44,007 bases of DNA from Fonticula alba. Lineage: Eukaryota > Opisthokonta > Rotosphaerida > Fonticulaceae. The stretch is taken from NCBI RefSeq assembly GCF_000388065.1, contig NW_009242977.1, positions 2,113,028 through 2,157,034 on the forward strand, read 5' to 3'. The position numbers and the translations under genes were made by a program. Shown here piece after piece: positions 19,330 to 30,623 of the stretch. Position 1 is the stretch's first letter; each line of letters opens with the position of its first letter. Below the pieces are notes generated by a model. The model was not told the origin of the DNA, did no database searches, and saw only the letters and a list, made by a program, of their open reading frames with translations.

Positions 19330-21097
19330 ATGCGGGGTGGACGCCGCTCCGGTGGCGGCGGCATGAGAAGCAGCTCGCGCTCTCGAAGCCGATCATACTC
19401 CCGGTCCTCCTCGCGACGGCGCTATCGGTCGAGCAGCAGCACCTACTACTCGTCCGGATCCAGCGCCGACTGCGATTGCAGCTGCTGCGGCGGGCTTTTC
19501 TGCCGGGCCATCTACTGTTGCGGGCCCCCGAAGAATTCGTGCGCGGCCGTCGGGCAGCCATCTGCCTCCTGCTTCTTTGACTGCCTTCCCCAGGTCCCGC
19601 CCCCCCTCCCCGCCGGTGTGTCTGCATTGCCGACTGACCATGGCCATTCCCCCCCCCCCCCCCGCCCCGCGCCTGCCCATGCCGCGCCGCGTGCGGATGC
19701 CCCTTTGGCGCAGGCCGCTGCCGCGGATTGTCGTCGCCCATCGGATGATCTGCTCGTGGTTTTGCTGGTGGGGCTTCATCCTGTCCTTCGTGGCCATGCT
19801 GGCCTGCGTGTCCTTCGTGCCGCTGTACACATCGCGCTCGTGGTCCCTCCCGCCGGCCGGGACCTTCACCATCAAGGTGAATCCCCACTTCTTCGACGGG
19901 GTGACCCCCCTGTCGGGGTCGGCGGTGCAGGCGTACTTCCTGCCGGCGGCGGATGGCCCGCCGGAGCGGGTCAGCCAGCTGACCGGCGACATGGTCACCG
20001 AGGTGGAACCCCCCGGCGGGGGGTTCTATCGAGCGATGGAGGTCTACCTGCCGGCCGGGGCGCGGGTGACTTCGATCCTGGCCGGGCAGGTGTCCTGCCC
20101 GTTGGATTATCTCATCATCCGGGGGAGCACCAACTTCGACGATTGGGCCTATGGCGATTGGGTGCCACTGGAGTGGGAGGGCAAGCTGTGGCCCGGGCAG
20201 GAGCCCTTGACCGAGTGGCTGCCGGTCAGCCGGTCGGACCACTACTTCTTCGTGGTGTACAACTCGCTGTCCGGGCCCTGCGGCGCGGGGCCGCTTCACT
20301 TGCAGCTGTCGACGGAGGCCCCGGCGCACCGGCTGCCTCCCGCTCGGCGGGTGGCCCTGGGCCAGAGGGCGGCCGTGTCGAATGCCGACCCGGGCATGGG
20401 GACGATCATCTTCCACACCTCCAGCTCGCTGGAGTACCATGACGCGCGGGTGAGCTACTCCCGGCGGCCGGGGGCCCTGGACCTGGTGCTGGGGCTGAGC
20501 ATCGGCCTGCCGTATGGGCTGGCGGTGGTGGTGGCCCTGGTCAGCTGGCTGGTGATGCGCGTGAGCATCGCCCGGGATCCGGACCTGCTGAAGAGCACGA
20601 ACCGGCGGCTGCCGGTGTTCGACGAGATCCGGGAGATCAGCGGCCCGATGCGGCCGAGCAACAGCGCGGCCGAGGAGCTGCCCACGTCGGAGGAGCTGTT
20701 TGCCATGTCCGCCGACTTGGAGTCCCAGGCTCGGGGCGCCGCCTCGAAGCCGGTGGCCGGCTCGAGGCCCGCCAGGGCGGTGCGCTTCGCCGACGAGGAC
20801 CCCGGGCCGTATGCCTCGAAGGAGATGTCCCTCATCTCACCGGGTGCTTCGTCGGTGAGCTTCCAGGCCGGCGACGATGGCGCGGACGATGGGGAGGGCG
20901 GCATCATGCTCGTGCCTCTGACCGAGAGCCTGCCCCCCGGTCTGCCGTCTTCCGGTGGGCCGGGCGGCGGGGGGCCGGCCGGGGCCGAAGTGTCCCCGGA
21001 CCGGTCGGTGCCCGACATGCCGATGTCGTCGCCGCCGCCGCCGTACTCGGCCGAGTCGTCGCCCTCCTCGGCGGATGACGGCTGGTCCAAGTACTAA
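19330..21097 (+). CDS. WSKY-family two-pass membrane protein with PPxY tail, copy 3
   Basis: Exons 19330-19538 and 19714-21097, joined in phase 2, give about 530 residues, the longest of the three. The 175-nt intron has donor GTGCGC, a GACTGACC motif near 19631, a 15-C run (19649-19663) and acceptor GCGCAG, the first AG after the motif. The head begins MRGGRRSGGGG and is unusually Arg/Ser-rich (SRSRSRSYSRSSSRRR), with Cys residues CDCSCC and YCC before the splice. Exon 2 opens PLPRI, then a span around CWWGFILSF, and a domain sharing SRSWSLPPAGTF and FFDGVTPLSG. A second span follows YSRRPG (GLSIGLPYGL). The tail is longer than in copies 1 and 2, with PPPPY near the end and terminal GWSKY. 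The role is unknown. The RS-like head is specific to this copy and could be phosphorylated or basic-charge targeting; that is inference. Confidence 0.85.
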
Positions 21098-21135
21098 ACG
21101 CCGTGTGTTTTTGCGATTGGGAATAGACTTTCCTC

Positions 21136-21199
<64 letters not shown>

Positions 21200-21859
21200 C
21201 GGTTGTTTGGGGGCATCGGCGGTGGTGGTGGGCGACTGCCGAGCTCCTGCGCGCCTGAAACACTCCGGTTCTGGTGTGCGATTCTGGGGGACCGGTGAGG
21301 GCCTTCCCTGAACCACCCAGAGTGTTCCGTCCCGAGAGGGTCACCACTCGGACGTGGACACAACAACAAAAGAAAGGAAAGCTGGTGATCTGCGTCTTTA
21401 TAGAGAGTACATCAGGGACTGAGTCACACCGCTCCAGGGGAGCGACGTACAGAGGCAGGGAAACGGGTAGTCACGGCCTCCGCAAAGAGAATGACTATCC
21501 TTCAAGGTGCTGAGCCCTTGGAGGGGAGGCGCGAAAAGGGGGCCCTTATATAGGGGTGCCCGGAAAAGAGGAAATACATGGGAAAGAAGGGGAAAACGAG
21601 AGGGAATGGGTTGCATCGTTGACGGGCGATGCTAACACCCACCTACGGGGAAAGGGGGAAAGAAAAATGGATCTCCGGCCATTTGATCACGTGGAGGGCG
21701 TGACCAGATTTTGGCGGGGAGGCGACAGCAGGGGAAAACAAAGCAGGGCGAGGTGAGGCAGGTGCGGAGGAGGTGAGCGGAGCGAAGTTCCGACGCGGCG
21801 TCGGAGGTGACATTATGGTTACAGCGCCATTTGAGTGCAGGCGGTGGGGAGGAAAGAAT
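21098..21859. other. (GT)n tract followed by a less GC-rich island
   Basis: A (GT)n microsatellite of about 57 nt lies at 21141-21197. From about 21350 to 21850 the sequence is visibly richer in A and T than anything nearby, has a TATATA element at about 21546-21551 and ends just before tRNA-Arg. No open frame with a motif is present. It could be the remnant of a retroelement inserted upstream of a tRNA gene, or an undescribed noncoding transcript. I could not find matching target-site duplications. Confidence 0.5.
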
Positions 21860-21933
21860 GGCCGCGTAGCTCAATTGGATAGAGCACCTGACTACGGATC
21901 AGGAGGTTGTGTGTTCGAGCCGCATCGTGGTCA
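21860..21933 (+). tRNA. tRNA-Arg (anticodon ACG)
   Basis: The acceptor GGCCGCG (21860-21866) pairs with CGTGGTC (21926-21932) through one G-T pair near each end, with discriminator A. The anticodon stem CCTGA/TCAGG presents ACG, decoding CGU (and CGC after inosine editing). It is intronless, with TTTTTT about 10 nt past the end. Confidence 0.95.
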
Positions 21934-22565
21934 CTCTTCTTTTTTCTTGCACCCCGCTGGACGGCCTGTTTCCATGTGAGTGCACAGGGGCCCGGGCGTC
22001 GACGCGCAGGATGCGAGGCGTGCTTGTGAGAGGTGGCGCGCTCCGCCGGGGCCCTTGCTGGCAGGCTGGCGTTCGCTGGAGGGAGGGAGGGCAGGGACCG
22101 GGCAGGGGGCGGGGCCAGACAAAAACCATTATTGTTGTTTTTTTTTTCCATTTTCAAGTGGTGTTGTCATTATCGCCCAGCCGCTTGGGGCCGAAAGGGG
22201 GGGCGGGATGACGGCGGGTTTCAGCACGGCGAGCGTGCCAAGTCTTAACTGAGTGGAGCATGTCCGTCAGAATGCGGGCTATTGTGTTGGTCACTCCGGG
22301 GGCTAACCCGAAGGGAGCCCCGGGCGGCATTGGCGCGCATCCGGGTGCAGAGGAGCCCCCCGGCGGCGCCGGGGATTCGGCGCCTGCGGCCGGGTTGGCG
22401 TGGAGCTCCCCTGTCGGAGGAGGGGGGGAGTGGCGCCCTGTGCGCGGCCCCCGGCTGGTGGTGGCCGAAGGGCCGGGCCCAGGCGCGTCCACCCCGGGGG
22501 AGCTGCCCTTGTCCAATGTGCTGGGCGGCGCGGTGGCTTTCCGTCGGCCGCGTGCGTGTGGTTTG

Positions 22566-22642
<77 letters not shown>

Positions 22643-22889
22643 GTCGTCCGTGCCCCCAATGTCACCGAGAGCCGCGGGCAGGGCAGATCCCCCCCGAGGC
22701 AAAATGTGCGTTTGTGTGTTTGCGTGAGGGGCGCCTCGGAGCGGGGGGGGGGGGAGGAGGAACTGGACAGGCAAGGTGCCGGCGAAGTGTGGGATGTCGC
22801 TGTATTTCGGGTGTCGGTGCACCTCGGCGCCGGCGCGCGGGCGGCGAAGGCGCGGTACAGGAAGGATGCCAGCTAGCGGAGCCGCTCTG
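21934..22889. other. spacer with 70-nt (CA)n tract
   Basis: No supported gene. An AT-richer stretch with a T run lies at about 22125-22175, and a (CA)n microsatellite spans 22569-22639. The last 60 nt probably include the 3' end of the convergent large membrane-protein gene. Confidence 0.55.
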
Positions 22890-25800
22890 CTAAGGCAGGA
22901 TCTCGCCCATCTCCATGGATGTGTTGCTCATGCCCGGGCCGGCGCTGGAGCCGGCCTTGGCGCCGGTGGGCTTGCGCATGACCAGCACCACGACGACGGC
23001 CACGATGATGATGGCCAGCAGGGGCAGGCCTACCCCGAGGCCGATGGCCAGGGCGGTCTTGTTGCGGCCGGAGGACGGGACATCGCTGCTGCTGTTGCTG
23101 CTGTTGCTGCTGTTGCTGCTGTTGCTGCTGTTGCTGCTGTTGCTGCTGCTGCCATTGCTGCCATTGCTGCTACTGCTGCTGCTGCCATTGCTGCTGTTGC
23201 TGCTAGAGCTGCCACCTGGCGCACTGTCACTCGTGGAGGTGCTACTGTCGTCATCCGGAAGCGGAGGGGTGCACTCGGCCGAGGTGGGCCCGGTGCATGC
23301 AGCACACTTGGGATGGCAGGGGGCGCAGGCATCGGCGCCCGGGAGGCGATACGAGCCGGCGGGACAGGCATCCAGGCAGCCGGCGCCGGGGACGAGAATC
23401 GGCCGGGCCGGCTTGCAGGCGGTGCACTGGCCGGCCGCGGGGCCGGAGCACTCGGCACAGGTACCATCACAAGCCAGGCAGGTGCCGCCCTGCGCCGGGA
23501 AGGAGCCCGGGTTGCAGGCTTCGAGGCAGCCGACGCCGGGCTGGAGCAGGCGCCCGGGAGCGCAGGCAATGCAGGCGCCCGGGTCATAGGCGTCGGAGCA
23601 CGTGCTGCAGGTGGCATGGCAGGGGAGGCAGTTGCGGCCGACGGCCGAGGGGACCATGTTGCTGGGGCAGCTGCTGGCGCATGTGCCATCCGTGACCGAG
23701 AGGTAGCCGGTGCCCAGGCAGGCAGTGCAGTGGAGGGGCTCGGGGCCGACGCACTCGGCACAGCCGTCGGCACAGGGCCGGCAGCCGGCCTCGCCGGTCG
23801 GGCTGTAGGAGCCGGCCGGGCAGGCGTCCAGGCACTGGCCCAGGGCGAGGAACATGGCGTGGCGGCAGCTGGAGCAGTGGGTGGCGGCCGGGCCGAAGCA
23901 GCTGGCGCAATGTTGGGCACAGGGCTGGCAGGCGCCGGCTTCGGGGAAGGTGCCGAAGGGGCAGCTGGTCAGGCAGCTGCCCTGGTGGGCGAGGGTGCCA
24001 TGCTCACAGGTGTCGCACGCGAGGGGGCCGCTGCACAGCCGGCAGCCGGCCGGGCATGGGACACACGCGTGACCCTGGGTCGGGTCGCGGAAGAACCCGG
24101 TGTGCGGGCAGTCCCAGGTGCAGCGGCCGTTGACCAGCTGGACCGGGTCGGTGGCCGGGCAGGAGAGGCACACCTCCGGCCGGGCCGGGTCGCAAGTGGC
24201 ACAGCCCGCGCCGCAGACGCCGCAAAGGCCGGCCTCGATGTTGGGATAGTAGCCCGGGGGGCACATGTCCGGCAGGACGCACATGGAGTAGGGAAGCAAC
24301 AGGTAGCCGGGCTGGCAGCGCAGGCACATGGTGGCATCCTGGTTGAGGCATGTGGCACAGTTGGCGATGTTGCAGGGGCAGGCGCCGGGGCCGCCGGGGC
24401 AGGGGGGCGGCTGGCAGGCCAGATCCGCCCCGGGGGTGAGGATATCGGTGGGCAGGAAGCACCGGAGGCACTGGGCGGACTGGGTCCCGGTGCACTCGGC
24501 ACACAGGGGATAGCAGGCGTCGCAGACGCCGGGGCTGGCCCCCGGGCGGGGGAAGCTGCCTTGAGGGCAGTTGGCCACGCAGATGCCGTTCGACAGGAAG
24601 TAGCCCTCCTGGCAGGAGAGGCACTGGCCGTGGGGGTCCTGCTGGCAGGTGGCACAGTGGTCCGGGCAGGCCCGGCATGTGCGGCTGGTCGAGTCGTAGA
24701 TGGCATTGGCCGGGCAGGCGGTGCAGTGGGTCGAGGCGCCGGGGGCGCAGTGCAGGCAGTCGGTGCCGGCGCAGGCGACGCACTGGCCGGTGGCGGGGTC
24801 GAACCCGCTGCCCGGCGAGCAGGAGGTTTCCTCGCACAGGCCGGTCAGCTGGTTGACCGAGTAGCCGGGGATGCAGGCGTGGCAGTCGCCGGGGCCGGAG
24901 CACGAGTCGCACCGAGTGCTGCAGGGCTGGCAGCGGCCGGTGGTCTCGTCGAGCCAGAGCCCCGGAGCGCAGGCCGTGCAGCGGCCGGGCACCCCGGTGC
25001 AGGCATCGCACCCGGCCGCGCAGGCCACGCAGCCCCGGCCATCGGAGGTGCGGTTGTAGCCGGCCGGGCAGCCGGCCACACAGGCCTGCCCGTGGTCCAG
25101 GTCCAGCAGCCCGGCCGGGCAGGTGGCACACCGGCCGGGGCGCTGCACCGAGCAGGTGCCGCACGAGTCGTCGCACTCGCCGCACGTGCGCGGGTCCACC
25201 TCGCCGCTGGCCGCCTCGTCATAGAGCGGCCGCCGGCCCGCGGGGCAGGCGCACTCGGTGGCCGTGGCCAGCAGGCCCGCCGGGCAGGCGCAGTCCGGGC
25301 CGTCTTGCACCTGCACGGCATGCGCAATGCAGGCACAGGCATTGCCGGCCACATCGAAGAGGGTGTTGGCGCCGGGGCACACGCAGGAGAAGTCCTCCTG
25401 GCTGAAGGCAGTCCCGGGTGGGCATTGTGGGGCCGTGGTGTCCGGGTGGGCGTAGACCCTGACGCGCGGCCCGGCGGCGGTGTCCTCGGTCAGGACCACG
25501 TCCATCAGGCCGTCATTGTTGAAGTCCACGATCTGGATGACGGGACCGGGCGAGGCGGCGGCCTGCCCCGCGGCCAGGGCGCTGCCCGGCATGACCACCA
25601 CCCGGCGGAAGGAGATGGCCTGGCGGTCGGCCGCCAGGGTGTCGGCCAGGTAGAACACCACCCGGCCGGTGGCCCGGTCCACCAGGACTAGGTCCTCCTG
25701 CCCGTCACGGTTGAGGTCCATGACGGCCAGCTCGGATTCCGGGCTGACGGCCAGGTGCTCGATGACCGCCAGCGGGCAGCCGGAGTCCCGCCGGCCGGAG

Positions 25801-28800
25801 AGGTTGCCCTCGAGGAAGGGGTCGGCCAGCAGGCCGGCCGGGGTGGCGAAGGGCGACGCGCCGTAGGCCTCCTCGAAGTCCCACAGGCTCTGGTCCGCGA
25901 GGCAGTCGAAGGGCTGGGCCACGATGCCGGCCGGGGCGCCGTCCGCCCGGACGAAGACCGCATGGGCCAGGGTGTCGGTCGCCTGGCGGTAGAAGAGGGC
26001 CTGGTGCAGGGGCACGTCGTCGCCCGGGGGCTGGAAGAACAGGAATTCCGGCTCCTGGTAGTAGCTGTGGATGAAGAGCACGGCCGGGCGCTCGCCGGCG
26101 GTGCCGGCCAGGGCCGGATAGAGGCTAGTGGCCGATGGCAGGGCCAGCACCAGGCACTCGCCCCACTGGTAGTCGACCCGAGGCACGCTGAGCCGGGGCC
26201 CGAAGGAGGGGAGGGTGATGAGCAGGGTGGCGATGGAGTAGGGCAGGTCCCAGTAGCCGGCCATCCAGGTGGGCAGCAGGAGGAGGTGCTCGGGCGGGGC
26301 GTCCGGGTCGGCGCCCGGGGCCCGGCGCAGGAGCGAGGGGATGCGCGGGTCGCGCTGGCCGTGGAGTTGCACCGGGGCGAAGGCCAGCTCGGTGGCCGGG
26401 TGCGGCAGGGGGAACATCAGCACCGACAGCGGGTCGCGGTGGGCACTTTCCGTTGGCTGGACCATGCCCGGGGCGATGACGAGCGACATGAGGGTGGCGA
26501 CAACCGGCAGATCGGCGTCCAGGTCGGCCGGGCGGCGGACATACCCAAAGCCGTAGTGGGGCAGGAGGCGCAGATCGGTGTCGATGCGCGAGAGGCCGAC
26601 ACTGCCGGTGGAGAAGGGGGCCATGCTGAGCGCCAGGCCGGAGGCCTGCGACTCGCGCGGGGCAAGGGTCTCCCGGGTTTGGAGCCCGGCCAGGAAGGGC
26701 GGCGCAATCGGGCGCAGAAGCTCGGCCAGGCTGGTGACCGGGGGGAAGTCCGTCGGGTCGGAGCTGGGGTATTGGCTGGCGGCGGGCCCGCCGGGGGGGG
26801 AGGCCGATCGCATGGGGCCGGCGGCCGGGGACCGGGCGAAGAGGGTGGCGAAGCTGGAGAAGCCGGCGCGCGAAGGGGGGCGCGGCTGCGGCCGGTGGTG
26901 GCCGGCCGCCCGGGGAGACTGCGCGCCCATGGCGGCAAGCCCCCGGATGCCGGCATCCCAAGCAAGGAAGTCCTCGAGGACTTGGGGGAAGTTCACCTGG
27001 CGGACCTCGGTGGGCCGGCCATCGACGGCGGCCGGGCTGACCGGGATCAGGGTCAGGGCGTCGGCTTCCGGGCCGAAGTGCCCCAGGAGGCTGGGGGTGG
27101 CCGTGGCCACGGGCCAGGTCGTGGGCTGGCCTTCGAACACCAGGTGGGCCGGCCGGGCGTGCATGAGGCCGAGCGGCCGGAAGCCGGCCCACGATGCCTG
27201 GGGCATGATCCGGGCCCAGGGCAGGAAGGCGGTGGGCGACGGGGCGAGGCATTGGCCCTTGGCCACCGGGGCATCCGGGTCCGGGCAGGCGGCAATGCAA
27301 GCGGTGCCGTCCTCGGCCAGGAGGAAGCCGGTGTGGCAGGCGAGACACCGGCCATCCAGGCACCGGCGGCAGTGGGGCAGGCTGCAGGGCGGGGTGCAGT
27401 CTGCGCCATTAACAATGTCGAGTCAGTGGACCGGGGGCGGGGAAACAGGGGAAAGGCGGCGGGAGGACCATACCCTCCATGGTGTCCGGGTCACACAGGG
27501 CACACGGGACCTCGGGGGTGGCCACGCCGGAGAGGCAGACCGCCAGGTCGCCGGCCACCAGGGCAGTCGGCCGGGGGACGCAGCCGGAGTCGTCGGCCGT
27601 GCTGCAGGTGGTGGCGGACCAGGCGGGCCGCGGGGTGACGCAGGTGCCGAGGGTGCCGGCGCCGCAGCCATTGTGCGGGCCGGCCTCGGTGAAGAAGACC
27701 ACCTTGCCGGTGTTCAGGCGGACGAGGGCCATCTCCGGCCGGCCGTCGGCGTCGAGGTCCAGGGGGACCAAGCGGATTTGGTCGGCAGGCGCGCCGGCGA
27801 AGGGCTGCATGTCCTCCGGGCGGCGAGGCACCACGGGCTGCACATCGAGGCGCAGGGCGCCGGAGGGGCTGATCTTGAGCACGGCGGCATAGGCCCACGA
27901 GCCGTCCCACAGGAAGAGCTGGACATGGTCATGGCGGGCGGTGTGCGGCACGATGGCCGCATGGAGGACCGGGGGCGAGGTGCCCGGAGCGTAGCCCAGA
28001 TCGGCGGCCGTCAGCAGGGGCACCATGGTGTCCATGCGCGGGGTGCCGGCCGTCCGGGCGGTGAGGCTCGAGCGCCAGAAGAAGAGCAGCCCCGGCAGCC
28101 CCGGGGCATTGCCCTCGGCGGAGATGAGCAGCGGCGGGGGCGCGAGCCCGGCCGGGTCGGCGGGCAGCGAGTGTGGCTGGCCGCAGGGGGCCAGGTCGCC
28201 GGCCGGGGTTTCCAGCGACAGGAAGGCCGTGCGGGAGGAGCTGCTGGCCATGTCCTCGGCCAGGAGGCCGGTCCAGTGGTACTGGCACAGGACATCGGCC
28301 GGCTGGGCCGAGGTGGCCACCAGCCACCGGTCCAGGCCCGGGTGGTTGTCCACCGGGTGCCAGGTGCCGGCGCGGAAATGGCGGTTGGGCGGCACCAGGC
28401 GCCGGGTGCCGAGCATGGGCAGGGCCGCGGCAATGCGCCGGCCCGGGGCCGGCCGGGCAAAGGCCAGGGCGTGACCATTGAGCGGGGTCATGTACATGGC
28501 ATGGCACAGCCGGGCCTCGGGGCTACCGCTGGCGGCCATGCATTCGACGGTGGTCCCGCCGGCATGCGGCACGAGGAGGGGCGCATCGCCATCCCGGCGA
28601 AGGAGGAGGGTGCTCAGGGCGTCGGCCCCGGTGGCGGTGGCATTGAAGTGGCCGCCGCCTGGCGCCGGGGTGGCATACGCCATCCAGGAGGTGGAGGCGA
28701 AGCCCATGTGCAGGGCCTCGGCCTTGATCGGAGAGGCCGGGCTGAGGTCCGTCTGGTAGAGGTGCCCGAAGGCGCACAAATCGTGGAAGGCATAGCCCAT

Positions 28801-30623
28801 GTTGAGGCCGACATCGAAGCTGACCACGGCCATGCGCTCGAACTGCGCGGTGGCCACCACCTCCGAGGCTTGGAAGTACAGCGGCAGGGTGGGGTCATCC
28901 TCCACACGGACGCGCGTGGTCACGGGCGAGGCGGGCATGCAGCTGCCGTCCAGCAGGAAGGTGCCCGTGCGGCAGGTGATGCAATCGGTGGCGGTGGGAC
29001 CGCTGCATGCGGCGCAGCTGCTGTGACAGGCGAGGCACTTGTTGTCTGGGCGCCAGGGGCATGATGGGGCGGGGGGGGGGGGGGGGAATGGGTCAATACC
29101 GGCAGGGGGAGCGGTCAAGGGCTGGCCCAATGAGCAGGGGCCGGGCGCCGCGCACCGTCACCGAGGAAGAAGCCCGCGAGGCAGGCCTCGCACGGGAAGT
29201 AGGTGTTGAGGAGCTGGCGATGGGCCAGGGCGCAGGTGCAGGCCGGATGGACATGCGGGCCGCCCTGGTGAATGCACTGGGCCTTGGGGCCGCAGAGGCA
29301 CGTGGGCGCGGCGCTGTGCAGCGAGTACAGGCGGATGGCGCTCGGGTCGCTGTCATGGGCGAGGGCGATGTCCAGGTGGCCATCACCATCATAGTCGCCG
29401 CTGGCCAGGCCGACCCACCGGCCGGAAGGGGCATCCGGCACCAGGGCAAAGTAATCAATGGCATTGAGGGTCATCGGCGAGGCGGGGGCCTCGGCGGCGG
29501 CGTCGCGCGGCCCGGTCAGCACCAGGACGCGACGACCCCCGGCGATGATGAGGTCGTGGTGGTCCGGGGAGGTGACGCGCGCGGCGGTGGCCTTGAACAG
29601 CTCGCCGGTCCAGGTGCCGGGCGGGCTGCCGCGGTAGAAGTCCGCCAGGTCGATGACGACCGGCTGGGCGAACTGGTTGCCGGACAGGAGGAAGAAGAGG
29701 GCCGGGGCATTGGCGGACCCGAGCCCGGGGAGGACCACAATGTCCGAGGCATTGCCATCGCCATCGAAGTCGCCGACCACCATGCCGCCAGGCAGGAAGC
29801 CCGGTGGCAGGACGGCCAGGATGCGTTCCTGGCAGAAGCTGGCGCCCAGGAAGTCCGACAGCAGGGTCAGGCAGTACCCCTGACCGGGGTGGTCTTCGTG
29901 CTGGCTGGCGATGAGGGCCTCGGCGTGGCCGTCGGCATCGATGTCCACGGCGATGGCCCCGCGGATGTTCTTCAGTTGGGGGAAGGTGTCGGCTTTGGAG
30001 TAGTCGTGCTCCGGGTCGGGGCCAAGGACCTGCACAGCGATGTAGGTAGGGTGGCCGGCGAAGAACTTCACCAGGGCCCAGACGGCCGGGGCGTCCTGGC
30101 CATGGGGGAAGGCCGACACGACGACCGACGACAGGGTCGAGGCCAGGGAGGACCCGACGGCGAAGAGGCCATTGCCGCGGAGGAGGACCGGCGGGCTTTG
30201 GGCGAGGAAGAGATCCGCGAGCTGCCCGGCCAGCGGGTTGTACAGGGTGCTGGTGGGCGCGAGTGGGGCCCGGGGGAAGGGGCTGGTCGTGAGGCAGGAC
30301 ACGCTGCCGGGGCCGGCGTGGATGAAGCTGATCGGGGCCCCGGGGCTCGGCCGGGCCGTGTAGTGGGTCTCATAGAAGGACAGGTCGGCCAGGCCGTCGC
30401 GCGTGCCGGGCAGCAGGGTGTCCTGGCTGAAGAAGTCGCAAAAGTGGATGTCCCGGTTGAGATCGATGGTCGGGTTGTCCGGGCCGGGGATCGTGTGGAC
30501 CCGGATGTATTCCAGGTGCGAGGGGGTGGGCTGGAGCCCGGCCTCGGCGAGCGGCGCGGCCGCCAGCAGCAGGATGCCCAGCACCAGGGCCAGCCACGGG
30601 AGCCGGCCGGTGGGCGGGATCAT
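22890..30623 (-). CDS. giant VCBS/FG-GAP and furin-like repeat single-pass membrane protein (3 exons)
   Basis: Minus-strand exons 30623-29156, 29045-27474 and 27400-22890 encode about 2,516 residues. Introns are 110 and 73 nt, both phase 1 and both splitting a GAC codon. Donors are GTGCGC and GTATGG; branch-like motifs are TATTGAC and CACTGAC. A signal peptide (about 1-28, LALVLGILLLAAAPLAEA) is followed by calcium-loop repeats: DIDADG near 227, DFDGDG near 285, DYDGDG near 411, DLDADG in exon 2, then DLNRDG near 1572 and DFNNDG near 1637. Short Cys modules sit before the second and third blocks. About 1671-2384 is a continuous run of furin/EGF-like CxxC modules, then a Ser/Asn stalk, a span at about 2463-2488 (GLPLLAIIIVAVVVVLVM) and a 28-residue tail with no kinase. 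The architecture suggests a cell-surface adhesion or ligand-binding protein; the VCBS loops resemble integrin-alpha propeller repeats. The start is supported by the signal peptide and the pyrimidine-rich leader. No partner is evident. Confidence 0.87.
23087..23210 (-). repeat. CTG/TTG triplet repeat coding for a Ser/Asn stalk
   Basis: Alternating CTGCTGTTG-type triplets on the + strand encode repeated Ser-Ser-Asn on the minus strand. It lies within the membrane-proximal stalk of the giant membrane protein, is likely length-variable, and could carry dense glycosylation (many NSS/NGS sequons). Confidence 0.88.

Noticed and set aside
22300-22312. GGGGCTAACCC-like sequence that could suggest a telomere-type repeat
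   Set aside because: It occurs once, not in tandem. It is simply a local match.
22776-25691. A + strand open frame of about 970 codons
   Set aside because: It is antisense to the furin-like region of the giant membrane protein. Its Gly/Ala/Val-rich repetitive translation is the shadow of the opposite-strand Cys modules.
26578-29064. A + strand open frame of about 830 codons
   Set aside because: It is antisense to exons 2 and 3 of the giant membrane protein, which has clear domains on the other strand.
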